The notes under the pieces were generated by a model. That model saw only the letters and a list, made by a program, of their open reading frames with translations, was not told the DNA's origin and searched no databases. A program made the position numbers and the translations under genes. DNA of 64,000 nt from a virus. Where the stretch lies: positions 248,001 to 312,000 of IMG/VR virus record IMGVR_UViG_3300032334_001259. One strand, 5' to 3'. Numbering within the stretch: position 1 is the stretch's first letter; every line of letters starts with the position of its first letter. Below, piece after piece: positions 1 through 9,011 of this stretch.

Positions 1-139
1 CTACATTATCTACATTTAAGAATAGTTCTTGTTCACCTGGCATACCACCAAAAACTTGAACAGGACATTTAGCAAGTATTCTTGTTTTTCTATTAATTAC
101 TTTCTTTTCAATTAATGCACGTGTTAGATCTGTATTCAT
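1..139 (-). CDS. Hypothetical protein, 3' end outside window
   Basis: About 46 codons are visible from an ATG at 139; the rest lies beyond the left edge. The ATG overlaps the stop of the upstream gene (TAATG), so the two are probably translationally coupled. The visible part is basic with no recognisable motif. I do not recognise it. Confidence 0.6.
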   Translation of the reverse strand, partial: MNTDLTRALIEKKVINRKTRILAKCPVQVFGGMPGEQELFLNVDNV

Positions 140-855
140 TACGCTTTACTCTCTTTCTTAACATGTTTATAAATCTTATTGACGCCATCCTGAAACATCA
201 TATACATAAGTGGAATATTGTCACCACTTTTGGCAAATACACGAACAGCACCATAATAATAACCACCACTACCAATATAACCATCCACAATTTTCTCACA
301 CCAACGGTCAAGTTCATATGTCATGCTTAAATCGTCACTGTTGGTTTTTACAAAATTATATAATTCAATTAGATTATCTTTCTGTGTTGATCTACCACCT
401 ACTCTCCAACCCCAATAGGTATGAAAATCAATTTGATATTTGATATCTGGATCATACTTTATTGCACTGATAAGTTTAACATCAACAGCAATATTGTCAA
501 GTTTATCCAACTCATCAACATATTGTATATTACTTGTTGTTAAACCATAAACATGTCCAAGCATTTCTGGATCATCAAGAAACGCATCAAGAAGTGACGT
601 TTCATTTGTAAAAACACGCAAACATCCTTCTTTACGCACACGTGCGGTTGGATCAAGTGCTAATACTTTTTTTCGCAAAGGAGTTGCATGAGTATAAGAA
701 AAATTCCTTATACTACCATGTGGATCGCCTAATTCCAAACGGAATCTATACTTGTTCTTATACCAAGTTTTAGCTTCGCTTGTTACACGCCAATGTGGAA
801 TTACGTTTTTAAACTTTTCCTGATATTCAATCAGCGTTTGTTCTGTCACTGCCAT
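139..855 (-). CDS. Hypothetical protein, 238 aa
   Basis: A soluble-looking protein without signal peptide or membrane segment, rich in aromatic and charged residues (for example a Tyr/Trp cluster around residues 145-150 and GSGGYYYGA near 199). I do not recognise the family. Its start lies 29 nt inside the end of the ClpA-like gene and its stop overlaps the next start, so it is in a tightly packed minus-strand operon behind clpA. It could be a clpA-associated accessory protein, but nothing in the sequence proves this. Confidence 0.7.
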   Translation of the reverse strand: MAVTEQTLIEYQEKFKNVIPHWRVTSEAKTWYKNKYRFRLELGDPHGSIRNFSYTHATPLRKKVLALDPTARVRKEGCLRVFTNETSLLDAFLDDPEMLGHVYGLTTSNIQYVDELDKLDNIAVDVKLISAIKYDPDIKYQIDFHTYWGWRVGGRSTQKDNLIELYNFVKTNSDDLSMTYELDRWCEKIVDGYIGSGGYYYGAVRVFAKSGDNIPLMYMMFQDGVNKIYKHVKKESKA

Positions 856-3061
856 TTTCTGCCACCAATTCTAACTTGTCATCAAGCAAGTCTACTTTAA
901 TTGTAACACTGTTCTGTGATTTGTCAAACAGTATTTTCTTTGCAAGTGGAACCTTGATGTGTTCATGAATTGTGCGGCTCATTGGTCTTGCACCAAGCAA
1001 TGGGCTATAACCCTTCTTGACAAGCCAATCATAGGCAGCGTCAGTAATATCAAGTGTGATATTTTTACCTGACATCTGTGCTTCAAGTTCAGCAATGAAC
1101 TTTTCAGCAATCTTACGGATAGTTTTGCTATCCAGTTTGTTGAATGTAACAATCGCATCTACACGATTGCGGAACTCTGGACGGAAATGTTCTTTAACAG
1201 CAGTTTCAACAACATCACTACGATCTTGGCTGCCAAAGCCAATAGCAAGACGTTCACTATCAGCTGCACCAAGATTACTGGTCATAATCAGCAATGATTG
1301 GCGACAATCAGCACGTTTACCATTTGTGCCAGTGATGAAACCCTCATCCATAACTTGCAACAATACTTGTGCAACATCAGGATGTGCCTTTTCAATTTCG
1401 TCAAATAATATAATACAATGTGGGTTCTTGGCAACTTCACTGATAAGCAATCCACCAGCAAGATTAGCATCATCATAACCAACATAACCTGGCGGAGAAC
1501 CAATTAATCGTGAAATGCTATGCTTTTCTTGATATTCACTCATATCAAAACGTAGCAGTTTCATATTAAGTTTTTCACTTAACTGTTTAGCAAGTTCTGT
1601 TTTACCAGTGCCAGTTGGACCAAGGAACAAGAAGGAACCAACGGGCTTGTTATCAGCCTTCAAGCCAGCTTGACTTACCCATACACGATCAAGAACTGCA
1701 TCAACCGCCGCATCTTGATTATAAACTTTACGTTTAATTTCTTTGTCAAGAGTTGGCATAAGTTTCTGTGTATTCTCTGCACCAAGCTGTGACTCTGGAA
1801 TACCAGTGATACGGCTCAATTCACGGCGGATTTGTGCAACATCAATAGTGCGTGATCCACGTGACTGTGTGCGGCGTAGTGCTGCGGCACTATCAATAAG
1901 GTCAATAGCCTTATCTGGTAGACGTTTATCTGCTTGATAACGATGACTTAACATCACTGCTTCTGTGACAGCAGCATCTGTAATCTTAACATTATGAAAT
2001 GTTTCATAATTGGATTTAATGCCAAGCATAATTGTCTTACAATCTTCAATGCTTGGTTCACCAACACTCACACGATTAAACCTACGCATAAGCGCACGAT
2101 CTTTTTCAAAGTGCTTGGTATATTCTTCCCATGTAGTAGAAGCAATAACCTTGAAATCACCACGAGCAAGTGCTGGCTTAATCATGTTGCTTAAATCAAC
2201 ACTGCTATTGCTACCACTGCCAGCACCATTCATTTGGTGTGCTTCATCAATAAACAGAATAACATTACCTTGTTCAGTTGCGGCGTTCATAATTTCTTGT
2301 AGACGTTCTTCAAAATCACCACGATATTTGGTACCTGCAAGCAAGCTACCAATATTCAAACTGTATACTTCATGTCCACGTAGGAACTTTGGAACATCAT
2401 CATGCACAATGTTGTAAGCAATACCCTCTGCAATAGCAGTTTTACCAACACCAGGATCACCAACCAACATAACGTTGCACTTGTTCTTACGTGCAAGAAT
2501 TTGTGTCATATCTGCAATTTCACTTGCACGACCAATGACAGGATCAATCTTGCCATCACGCACAAGTTCATTTAAATTTGTGCAATATTCATCAAGCGCA
2601 TTACCACCAACACCAACTGCTTTTTTATTTGTCTTTTTATATAATTCTAAAACTTTTTCTGGTTCAACACCATACTTGTTAAGGAAATAAGCAGCATGGC
2701 TTTGTGTTTCCTTACTGATGCTCAAATATAGGTCAGTAATATGAATTTGCTGACGACCAAGTAGAATAACTTGGGTAAAGGCACGGTTGAATACACGTTC
2801 AAGACTTTGTGTTTTCTTGGGTTCTGCACTATCACTATCTTTTACTACTGGAATATTATCAAAGATATAATTTTCCAATTCTAATACGAGATTATCAACA
2901 TCTACACCAATTTCTCGTAGGGTTTTGCTGAAACCACGTTCGTGGAGCATACTAACCAGTAGATGTTCTACGGTGTAATATTGGTGGTTGTTGTCAATAG
3001 CAAATTGCTTTGCTATTTTCACTACTTTTTCAAGGTCGCCGTTGCTGCTAAATTGTGTCAT
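827..3061 (-). CDS. clpA: ClpA-like AAA+ protein unfoldase
   Basis: A 744-residue, two-ring AAA+ unfoldase of the ClpA type. It has a Clp N-terminal repeat domain (about 1-145), a first ATPase module with Walker A GDPGVGKT (201-208) and Walker B FIDEAH (270-275), and a second with GPTGTGKT (481-488) and LFDEIEKAH (552-560). The IGFGSQ segment at 607-612 matches the IGL/IGF loop with which ClpA and ClpX dock onto ClpP. It therefore probably unfolds proteins for ClpP, either the host's or one encoded elsewhere in the phage; no clpP is in this window. The length is typical of ClpA (about 750). The ATG at 3061 lies six bases after a TATATT -10 box, so the mRNA is predicted to be leaderless. Confidence 0.93.
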   Translation of the reverse strand: MTQFSSNGDLEKVVKIAKQFAIDNNHQYYTVEHLLVSMLHERGFSKTLREIGVDVDNLVLELENYIFDNIPVVKDSDSAEPKKTQSLERVFNRAFTQVILLGRQQIHITDLYLSISKETQSHAAYFLNKYGVEPEKVLELYKKTNKKAVGVGGNALDEYCTNLNELVRDGKIDPVIGRASEIADMTQILARKNKCNVMLVGDPGVGKTAIAEGIAYNIVHDDVPKFLRGHEVYSLNIGSLLAGTKYRGDFEERLQEIMNAATEQGNVILFIDEAHQMNGAGSGSNSSVDLSNMIKPALARGDFKVIASTTWEEYTKHFEKDRALMRRFNRVSVGEPSIEDCKTIMLGIKSNYETFHNVKITDAAVTEAVMLSHRYQADKRLPDKAIDLIDSAAALRRTQSRGSRTIDVAQIRRELSRITGIPESQLGAENTQKLMPTLDKEIKRKVYNQDAAVDAVLDRVWVSQAGLKADNKPVGSFLFLGPTGTGKTELAKQLSEKLNMKLLRFDMSEYQEKHSISRLIGSPPGYVGYDDANLAGGLLISEVAKNPHCIILFDEIEKAHPDVAQVLLQVMDEGFITGTNGKRADCRQSLLIMTSNLGAADSERLAIGFGSQDRSDVVETAVKEHFRPEFRNRVDAIVTFNKLDSKTIRKIAEKFIAELEAQMSGKNITLDITDAAYDWLVKKGYSPLLGARPMSRTIHEHIKVPLAKKILFDKSQNSVTIKVDLLDDKLELVAENGSDRTNAD

Positions 3062-3095
3062 AGTCCTAATATAACATGTATTCAGTAGTTGTCAA
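3062..3095 (-). promoter_or_regulatory. Host-like promoter abutting clpA start
   Basis: TTGACA (3095-3090), a 16-nt spacer, then TATATT (3073-3068), and six bases later the clpA ATG. A normal start point falls on or beside the A of the ATG, so the message would have essentially no leader. It sits in the gap between dnaJ and clpA. Confidence 0.8.
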
Positions 3096-3964
3096 GTATT
3101 TAGTGGACGAATTTTCTGTATTTCTTTAACTAAATTAAGTTGTTCATTAGTCAAAATTGTAGGTATTTTTATATTAATTTTTGCAATATACTTGCCACGT
3201 GTTCCATTTTGTCTTGGGAAACCTTCGTCTGTGATACCAAATTGGCTATTATTTTGGGTTCCACGAGGAATATGTAATTCTATAATTTTACCACTTGGTA
3301 AACTAATAGGTAAATTACATCCTAATATGGCTTGAAATGCATCAATTGTAATATCTTCCATTACATTTTCAGCATTTCTTGTAAAACGTTCATGCCGCTG
3401 AACACGGATTTGGACATCTAAATTACCACGTGGAACGCCTGGATTGGCATCATCCCCACGTCCAACTACCTGAAATACATATCCATCTTCAACACCTGCT
3501 GGTATTTCAATTTGTATTTTATCTTTATTATTTGTGGTATTAAATTCTATAATTTTAACTTGTGGATTTAGTGTATCCAAAAAGTTAAGGTCTAATACTA
3601 CACGTAAATTACGGTTTCTTGGCTGTTGGCGAGTCTGGAAGCCAAATTGGTTAAAGAATTGGTCATGGAAATTAGCAAATGGGTCTGAACCACCACCAAA
3701 GTTAAAGTGAAACTCAAATGGATTTCCGCCACCTTGATGCTGATGAAAATTACGGAATTGTGGTTGTGGATTTTTCAAACTATAATCATAAGCGGCACGT
3801 TCTTGTGGATTGCTTAATGTATTATAAGCATCGTTGATCTGTTGAAACTTGTCTTTGCTACCACCCAAATCAGGATGATGCTGTTTGGCAAGTTTTCTAA
3901 AAGCTGATTTAATTTCTTCTGGAGTGGCAGACTGTGCCACCCCAAGTGTTTCATAATGACTCAT
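3092..3964 (-). CDS. dnaJ: DnaJ/CbpA-type J-domain co-chaperone
   Basis: A 290-residue Hsp40. The N-terminal J domain (about 1-65) carries the HPD tripeptide at residues 30-32, needed to stimulate DnaK ATPase. A Gly/Phe/Asn-rich linker (about 75-115) and the two beta-sandwich substrate-binding domains follow (about 120-280). The Cys-rich zinc domain of classical DnaJ is absent, so this is a type II (CbpA-like) protein. It precedes clpA in the same direction, which suggests a protein-folding and turnover module. The start ATG is six bases after a -10 box, again predicting a leaderless mRNA. Confidence 0.92.
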   Translation of the reverse strand: MSHYETLGVAQSATPEEIKSAFRKLAKQHHPDLGGSKDKFQQINDAYNTLSNPQERAAYDYSLKNPQPQFRNFHQHQGGGNPFEFHFNFGGGSDPFANFHDQFFNQFGFQTRQQPRNRNLRVVLDLNFLDTLNPQVKIIEFNTTNNKDKIQIEIPAGVEDGYVFQVVGRGDDANPGVPRGNLDVQIRVQRHERFTRNAENVMEDITIDAFQAILGCNLPISLPSGKIIELHIPRGTQNNSQFGITDEGFPRQNGTRGKYIAKINIKIPTILTNEQLNLVKEIQKIRPLNT

Positions 3965-3999
3965 ACTAATAATTTAGCATGTAATTAATTGCTTGTCAA
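3965..3999 (-). promoter_or_regulatory. Host-like promoter abutting dnaJ start
   Basis: TTGACA (3999-3994), a 17-nt spacer, TAAATT (3976-3971), then six bases to the dnaJ ATG. It overlaps the last codons of the holin-like gene upstream. Confidence 0.75.
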
Positions 4000-4584
4000 G
4001 GTGCTTTTTGGTGTAGCAGCCGCAGTATCTTTCTTTTCTTGGGTTCTGCCCCAAGCACTTATACCTAAAATTGCACCAAATGCAAGATGTATAAGTCCAC
4101 CGTTAGATAATGTTAGACTTGTCCATTGTGTGTATGCAATCGTAGTTGAACCAAGAGATTTAAGAAATACTGGCATCGCCATTGTTAAGAATGGAGCAAC
4201 GATAAAATCAAAAGCACAAATAAGCATATAAAGAACTGCCATCATAGGACGCCAAAATTTTTGCATCCAATGTTCTGGTGGTTTTTCATTTGCTTTACGT
4301 TCTTCACGCAATTGGCGTTGACGTTCATATTCTATTTCATCTTCTTTTTGTTGTTCACGACGATCTTCAATCATCATCTTGTGAAGTTCACGGCGTTCTT
4401 CAAGATGAAACTTCATTTCTTCTAATGCAATTTTACGAAGTTCTACATTTTTTTGATCTTCTGCACTTAGTTGTGTTTGTGGAGTAGGTGCATAAGATGT
4501 AGCGGCAGTTGTTAATTGTGCGTCTTCTGGACGCTCATCATCTGCCATACGGCGTGGACCAATTGGTTCATCATCGTCATCTGC
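3985..4584 (-). CDS. Holin-like membrane protein (GTA 3TM holin type)
   Basis: A 199-residue protein when started at the ATG at 4584, which has an AGGAAC ribosome site and lies just behind the o-spanin stop; a longer in-frame reading to 4803 would run through the o-spanin gene and is unlikely. The N-terminal half is acidic then strongly charged (a probable coiled coil of Glu/Arg/Lys), followed by a WRP motif and two to three hydrophobic helices. This is the pattern of 3TM holins from gene-transfer agents and phages. It is directly behind the spanin pair, so a role in forming the lysis hole is likely. Confidence 0.72.
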   Translation of the reverse strand, partial: ADDDDEPIGPRRMADDERPEDAQLTTAATSYAPTPQTQLSAEDQKNVELRKIALEEMKFHLEERRELHKMMIEDRREQQKEDEIEYERQRQLREERKANEKPPEHWMQKFWRPMMAVLYMLICAFDFIVAPFLTMAMPVFLKSLGSTTIAYTQWTSLTLSNGGLIHLAFGAILGISAWGRTQEKKDTAAATPKSTLTSN

Positions 4585-4588
4585 CATC

Positions 4589-4987
4589 TTATTTTGTTCC
4601 TGTAGTTGTTTTTGTTGTATCTGGCTTTGCGGCTTGTGCATCATAGTATTTTTTGTATGCTCCAAGTTGTGCTTGATATTGTCTAATGATTTTAACAAGA
4701 TTGGCTTGGTTGATTGCCATGTCTTCGTAGTCTTTTGGAGTAATTGCGAAAAGAGTGTCGCTATTTGCCGTTCTAAATGTTGTGTCAATGTGATCATCCG
4801 CACCAGTTTTGGCGTTTTTATTTATAATATACCATTCTACGTCACTTAATTGAACTTGGTCTACATTAGGTAACATAAGAGTAGGTTTTTCTACTGTAAT
4901 TACTGCTGTTGTTGGACCTGTAGTTTGGCAACCCATTAGCAATGCAGTTGCAAATATAGCTGCAAGGATTTTAACAACCTGAGACAT
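4589..4987 (-). CDS. Outer-membrane spanin lipoprotein (Rz1-like)
   Basis: A 132-residue lipoprotein precursor. A short hydrophobic signal ends in the lipobox LLMGC (16-20), giving a predicted lipidated Cys20. The mature part is polar and ends in a Thr/Lys-rich tail. Its start overlaps the end of the i-spanin-like gene by 17 nt, the usual i-spanin/o-spanin arrangement. The pair is expected to fuse inner and outer membranes in the last step of lysis. It is longer than lambda Rz1, like the separate-gene o-spanins of T4-type phages. Confidence 0.78.
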   Translation of the reverse strand: MSQVVKILAAIFATALLMGCQTTGPTTAVITVEKPTLMLPNVDQVQLSDVEWYIINKNAKTGADDHIDTTFRTANSDTLFAITPKDYEDMAINQANLVKIIRQYQAQLGAYKKYYDAQAAKPDTTKTTTGTK

Positions 4988-5372
4988 TTGCGGTTCCTTT
5001 GTTGACTGTTTCTTCTATGCATCGGAATGATTTTGCAGTAGCATCATTCATGCGTTTCTTGACTTCTTTTGGTTTGGCTTGTGCAAATGCTGCAAGGTCA
5101 CGGTTATTTTTTTTAAACTTTTCTTGTATTGTGTTTACTTCATTACGAGCAGTCTGATAATCATCATATGCTTTTTGTGCAACTTCTTGCTGCACTTTTA
5201 AATCTTCTTGTGTTTTCTTAAGAGTTTCAGTAGTTGTTTTAAGAGCAAATTCTTTTGCTGCTACTTCTTGATTTAATCTGGCTAATTCGTCTTGGGTGTA
5301 TTTAAAGTAGCCTACAATACTACCTACTATCGCAAGAACGATGCCAATCTTCCAAAGGCTGATTCCAAACAT
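4971..5372 (-). CDS. Inner-membrane spanin (Rz-like)
   Basis: A 133-residue type II membrane protein. One N-terminal transmembrane helix (about 7-24) is followed by a long predicted coiled coil (about 28-105) rich in Glu, Gln, Lys and Thr, and a short tail with two Cys. Size and topology fit an i-spanin. It overlaps the o-spanin lipoprotein gene and is followed by the holin gene. The endolysin is far away at about 42 kb, so the lysis genes are split in this genome. Confidence 0.78.
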   Translation of the reverse strand: MFGISLWKIGIVLAIVGSIVGYFKYTQDELARLNQEVAAKEFALKTTTETLKKTQEDLKVQQEVAQKAYDDYQTARNEVNTIQEKFKKNNRDLAAFAQAKPKEVKKRMNDATAKSFRCIEETVNKGTANVSGC

Positions 5373-5899
5373 TAGATAATTCCACTTAATTTCTTGATTG
5401 CGTCTATATCTGTATTTAACTTTTCGGTTTCACTCTTTACTCTATTAAAACTTTTTACACTTTCTTCATATTGTGCTGGATTTTGTGGCACAGACTTTGT
5501 AAAGTTTTCTTCATTCATTGGTTGATAATCATTGCTCTTATACCAACGGAATTTCCAATCGCCACGCTTTACACCTGTGAGATGATTTAGATCGTCTAAC
5601 ATTTCATTTACATATTTGTAAACATTTGGTCTGCGTTGGACTTCAACAAATACAAGACGTTCATTATCAGCAACTTCACCCGTGCTAACATCAGCATCAA
5701 GAATAAAATCATAACCATTTTCAAGAAAACTTACTAAATCAGTTGCTGGCATTAAGTCTTTTACTTTAAAACTTAATGTAACAACATCACTTGGGTCACC
5801 CATCTTACTATTATATTCATCAATATGAATAGTATTATCAACCAAATATTTTAGGTCTTCTGCTTGTAAACCTTCATTTAATTGATTATGCTTGTTCAT
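5372..5899 (-). CDS. Conserved phage-type hypothetical, 175 aa
   Basis: The start at 5899 is chosen because GAGGAAG lies just upstream; a longer reading begins with a lysine-rich stretch that is probably untranslated. The protein is soluble and mixed alpha/beta, with an acidic central part and a C-terminal helix of Lys/Glu heptads. It starts inside the end of the upstream gene and abuts the i-spanin start. I do not recognise a domain. Confidence 0.65.
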   Translation of the reverse strand: MNKHNQLNEGLQAEDLKYLVDNTIHIDEYNSKMGDPSDVVTLSFKVKDLMPATDLVSFLENGYDFILDADVSTGEVADNERLVFVEVQRRPNVYKYVNEMLDDLNHLTGVKRGDWKFRWYKSNDYQPMNEENFTKSVPQNPAQYEESVKSFNRVKSETEKLNTDIDAIKKLSGII

Positions 5900-6437
5900 T
5901 TTCTTCCTCCTCATTTTCAATTGGAGCTTCTTGATTTGTATCTTGTTCCTTTGCACCCTTATCACTCAAGCCTTTTTCAATGCTTGCTTGTAGGTCAGCA
6001 AGATCAACTTCTTCACCAGCAATATCCACACTACCTTGTTTAATATCACTCATAAGTTTCTTTGGTAGCAACATTTCTACATACCAAATTGGAAATTCTA
6101 CAAGTTTACCTTTATGACTACCTGGTCTAATGTCAGCGGGACTACGAATTTCAATTGGAACTCGCACTTTTTCTTTTTTATAAGTAATCTTTGCACCATA
6201 TGGTAGCAAACGTTTAGCCGCAGCTGGATCAGGCATACGATCTAGTGGCCACATGAATATGCACTTTACCCAATAACGACTAATAATTGGACCTTCAACC
6301 AATTCACCAATACGCCAGTTTGGGAAAGTATAGAAATCCATATTGTCAAGAACACGTTCAAAATCGCAGAGCATGCTGATTGCTGCATCACTCATATAAA
6401 TTTGCTTTACTGCTTTTAAATTCTGTTTAATATCCAT
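5886..6437 (-). CDS. Conserved phage-type hypothetical, 183 aa
   Basis: It has a hydrophobic, aromatic core (FPNWRIGELVEGP, WPLDRMPDP) and an extremely acidic C-terminal tail (about 150-183, mostly Glu, Asp, Gln, Asn). It is the first gene of a late operon that continues into the i-spanin, o-spanin and holin genes. A perfect TATAAATA lies 17 bases upstream of its ATG. I do not recognise the family; a virion or assembly role is only suggested by the late promoter. Confidence 0.65.
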   Translation of the reverse strand: MDIKQNLKAVKQIYMSDAAISMLCDFERVLDNMDFYTFPNWRIGELVEGPIISRYWVKCIFMWPLDRMPDPAAAKRLLPYGAKITYKKEKVRVPIEIRSPADIRPGSHKGKLVEFPIWYVEMLLPKKLMSDIKQGSVDIAGEEVDLADLQASIEKGLSDKGAKEQDTNQEAPIENEEEENEQA

Positions 6438-6453
6438 AGTGACACTCTTAAGT

Positions 6454-6461
6454 TATTTATA
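6454..6461 (-). promoter_or_regulatory. T4-type late promoter TATAAATA
   Basis: An exact match to the T4 late promoter box on the minus strand, 17 bases before the ATG at 6437. With initiation about six bases downstream, the leader would be roughly ten bases and would contain a GAG element. It would drive the lysis operon 6437 to 3985. Confidence 0.7.
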
Positions 6462-6466
6462 ACAAA

Positions 6467-6494
6467 TTGAGGTCAAGATACATTACATTATAAT
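6467..6494 (+). promoter_or_regulatory. Host-like promoter for phoH
   Basis: TTGAGG, a 16-nt spacer and a perfect TATAAT on the plus strand, back to back with the late promoter of the opposite operon. The predicted leader is about 50 nt and contains the GGGAAGAG ribosome site of phoH. Confidence 0.6.
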
Positions 6495-6553
6495 GTCATA
6501 TATTGTGATTTAAATACTTTTGTGCTACAACCAGCACGGGAAGAGAATACTTT

Positions 6554-7309
6554 ATGAAGCGTAAACAAAAGTTACATCAAATGAACCCTAACGCACAAAG
6601 CCAAAACAGAAATTATAACAACATAACTCAAATAGAACAGTTCTTACCACAGAAGAAAAGAACAGTTGAAATTATTCCCAGAAATATAAATCAGGAAACC
6701 TATCTTGCACTGCTCATGGACCCATCTATGAGCATTATTATTGCAAGTGGACCTGCTGGCACGGGTAAAACACTGTTAGCTATGCAAGCTGCAATTAAAT
6801 TCCTTAAAGAACGCCAAATTGATAAAATTATTTTAACAAGACCAGCAGTTGGTGTTGAAGGTGAGCGTCATGGGTTTTTACCAGGTGATTTAGTACAAAA
6901 AATGGAACCTTGGACTAAACCACTATTTGATGTGCTACACGAGTATTATACCACACGTGATACACTTTCTATGATTGAAAATGGTGTTATTGAAATTTGT
7001 CCACTTGCTTTTATGCGTGGGAGAACTTTCAAAAATGCAGTAATCATCGCAGATGAAATGCAAAATGCAACACCAAATCAAATGAAAATGTTATTAACAC
7101 GTATTGGTGAAGGCAGTCGTATCATTGTAACAGGCGATGTTCGTCAGACCGACCGAACAGAAGGTGAGAACGGATTATTAGATTTCAACAAACTAATTAA
7201 CCAATTCCGCTCCAGCGCACATGTTGGCACCGTAGAATTTACAGGCAGTGATATTGAACGTCATCCAGCAGTAGAGGAGGTATTGCGAATATACGGTGAT
7301 ATCAAATAG
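6554..7309 (+). CDS. phoH: PhoH-like P-loop ATPase
   Basis: A 251-residue PhoH-family NTPase. Walker A is GPAGTGKT at 66-73; the Walker B and sensor region reads ADEMQN followed by VTGDVRQTD near residues 170-200, all hallmarks of PhoH. The first 40 residues are basic and Asn/Gln-rich. PhoH is frequent in marine and freshwater phages, and in bacteria it belongs to the phosphate-starvation regulon; its biochemical role (RNA-linked ATPase or helicase) is unsettled. The gene is alone on the plus strand, convergent with the clamp-loader operon, overlapping its last gene by 8 nt. Confidence 0.92.
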   Translation: MKRKQKLHQMNPNAQSQNRNYNNITQIEQFLPQKKRTVEIIPRNINQETYLALLMDPSMSIIIASGPAGTGKTLLAMQAAIKFLKERQIDKIILTRPAVGVEGERHGFLPGDLVQKMEPWTKPLFDVLHEYYTTRDTLSMIENGVIEICPLAFMRGRTFKNAVIIADEMQNATPNQMKMLLTRIGEGSRIIVTGDVRQTDRTEGENGLLDFNKLINQFRSSAHVGTVEFTGSDIERHPAVEEVLRIYGDIK

Positions 7310-7658
7310 TCTTACGACTTAGTAACTTTAATAACCGCCATTGGTCATAAGCGTCTTTTACGGCTTCACTTTCATGTTGGCGATCTTTTGCCCAACTTGT
7401 TTCTTGAATCCATCCGCCGTTTTTACCCTGTGCTTTATATATTGCCCATGCTTCTGGTAGATACTGTTCAAACCAAGTATCTTCGCCCAAATCATTACGG
7501 GTCATACCAAAGAAAGCATTTCCGTCCATTATAGCCATAACTTCGGCTATTGGTCGCAGCAATTCTTTTTCTTTCTGTGTAAACTTTCTCTTTTTAAGTT
7601 TTTGGTTATAGTTTTTCCAGAACCATTTTAAAAAAGAATCAGGTTCACTTTTATTCAT
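7302..7658 (-). CDS. Hypothetical, position of clamp-loader small subunit
   Basis: 118 residues, mostly helical, rich in Trp and Lys, with the segment MDGNAFFGM near 40. It starts four bases inside the stop of the gp44-like ATPase, the position of gp62 (the small clamp-loader subunit) in T4-type phages. I cannot see sequence identity to gp62, so the assignment rests on position alone. Confidence 0.55.
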   Translation of the reverse strand: MNKSEPDSFLKWFWKNYNQKLKKRKFTQKEKELLRPIAEVMAIMDGNAFFGMTRNDLGEDTWFEQYLPEAWAIYKAQGKNGGWIQETSWAKDRQHESEAVKDAYDQWRLLKLLSRKTI

Positions 7659-8581
7659 TGTAATTCGGCTAACTCACAAAATGTAGCACTTAAATTAATT
7701 TCAGCATCAGCAACCATACTATGATTTACCAAGCCATTGCGAATGATAACAATTGCACGATCCTGTGCATCATCACTACTTGCAAACAAATCAAGATTAT
7801 CATACATCCAACGGAATACTTCTTCCATCTCATCAGGACGAACTTGACTACAAATTAGTTTACGTGCTTCACGAATCTTTTTTGCTTTAAACAATTCAAC
7901 TGCTTGTAATCTATAGTCACTGCTATTCTGCGAACCTTGTGCAACCTTTTGTAGGGTTCCGCCACTACTTCCACTTTGTAGTGCATTAATACATTTACGA
8001 AGGTCAGGATATTGTGCACTTACATAAGTGTCTAACACATCTAAGTCAAAGTTAATATTTTCTTCAACAAGAATAGTAGCGGCACGTGCAGTAAACTCTG
8101 TTTTGTCAAGTTTCTCAATATGGAAACCTTGACAACGACTATGCAACGCTGGAATAATCTTGTTAGGATAGTTGCAAGTCATAATAAAACGAGCAGTGCT
8201 GCTGTAAGTCTCCATCAAACCACGCAGCACTGCTTGTGCGTTAGGCGACAGATAATCTGCCTCATCCAACAGCACCACCTTAAACTCACCAAATGGCATT
8301 GTAGATACAAATCCTTCAATGCGGTCACGAATAAAATCAACACCGTTATCTCTGGAAGCGTTGATTTGCATAATATCATAATCTTCTACGCCAAGATCAT
8401 TCATAAGAACCTTGGCAAGCGTGGTCTTGCCTGTGCCTGGTCCACCACTGAATAACAGATGTGGAATATTCTTCTCACTCACCCACTGACGAACCTGTTG
8501 TTGTTGGGCATCATCACGCCAAACATAATCATTTACCGTGCGTGGGCGGTATCGTTCTGTCCAAAGATAATTTGTAATCAT
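7655..8581 (-). CDS. 44: Sliding-clamp loader ATPase (T4 gp44-like)
   Basis: A 308-residue RFC/DnaX-type AAA+ protein. Walker A is GGPGTGKT (46-53), Walker B is LLDEADYLS near 105, and the arginine-finger motif SRC is near 148. It should open and load the phage processivity clamp onto primer-template DNA. Length and motif order match T4 gp44. The ATG is six bases after a TAGTAT -10 box, so a leaderless transcript is predicted. Confidence 0.93.
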   Translation of the reverse strand: MITNYLWTERYRPRTVNDYVWRDDAQQQQVRQWVSEKNIPHLLFSGGPGTGKTTLAKVLMNDLGVEDYDIMQINASRDNGVDFIRDRIEGFVSTMPFGEFKVVLLDEADYLSPNAQAVLRGLMETYSSTARFIMTCNYPNKIIPALHSRCQGFHIEKLDKTEFTARAATILVEENINFDLDVLDTYVSAQYPDLRKCINALQSGSSGGTLQKVAQGSQNSSDYRLQAVELFKAKKIREARKLICSQVRPDEMEEVFRWMYDNLDLFASSDDAQDRAIVIIRNGLVNHSMVADAEINLSATFCELAELQ

Positions 8582-8616
8582 GTTTTTATACTAACATACG
8601 GTTATAGTGATGTCAA
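8582..8616 (-). promoter_or_regulatory. Host-like promoter abutting clamp-loader start
   Basis: TTGACA (8616-8611), a 17-nt spacer, TAGTAT (8593-8588), then AAAAAC and the ATG at 8581. There is no room for a ribosome-binding site. Confidence 0.78.
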
Positions 8617-8621
8617 CTATT

Positions 8622-9011
8622 TTAAGTTGGGTTAATACCAAAGGTTAAATCTTCTGTTGGCATTTCATCGCTGCTCATAAGAATATCTTTGGGATCAACC
8701 AGACGAACAGTGGTAGTTTCACCGCTTTCATCTGTCATATCAAGACCACGAGTCCAACGACCATGTGCAACAAGAATATATTCACCTGGTTTTACATCTT
8801 CTTGTAAACGACCAACAGCAACAACTTGTGCCCAACGTGGACGAATACCTTGTCCTTTCTTGTCATCATCAATAATGATGATACCACCAAGTGTCATACG
8901 CTCACCAAAATCCATGTCCTTTACAAGAACATTATTTTTAGTTGGTATAATTTTTCGATAGTCTTCACGAACATGGTGTAGACTACTTTTTGCTTTATTG
9001 AGTTTTGTCAT
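8622..9011 (-). CDS. 31: GroES/gp31-like co-chaperonin
   Basis: A 129-residue GroES-fold protein. The N-terminal third contains NNVLVKDMD and the mobile-loop region ending in GGIIIID (about 40-50); the core contains AQVVAVG and VKPGEYILVAHGRW, matching the phage Cpn10 (gp31) pattern. T4 gp31 replaces GroES so that host GroEL can fold the major capsid protein, and the same role is likely here. It sits between the clamp loader and a small virion-like gene, with a four-base overlap to the upstream gene. Confidence 0.85.
   Translation of the reverse strand: MTKLNKAKSSLHHVREDYRKIIPTKNNVLVKDMDFGERMTLGGIIIIDDDKKGQGIRPRWAQVVAVGRLQEDVKPGEYILVAHGRWTRGLDMTDESGETTTVRLVDPKDILMSSDEMPTEDLTFGINPT

Noticed and set aside
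2010-2417. Long open frame on the plus strand opposite clpA
   Set aside because: It is antisense to a conserved AAA+ module, has no ribosome site or recognisable domain, and reflects the codon pattern of the real gene.
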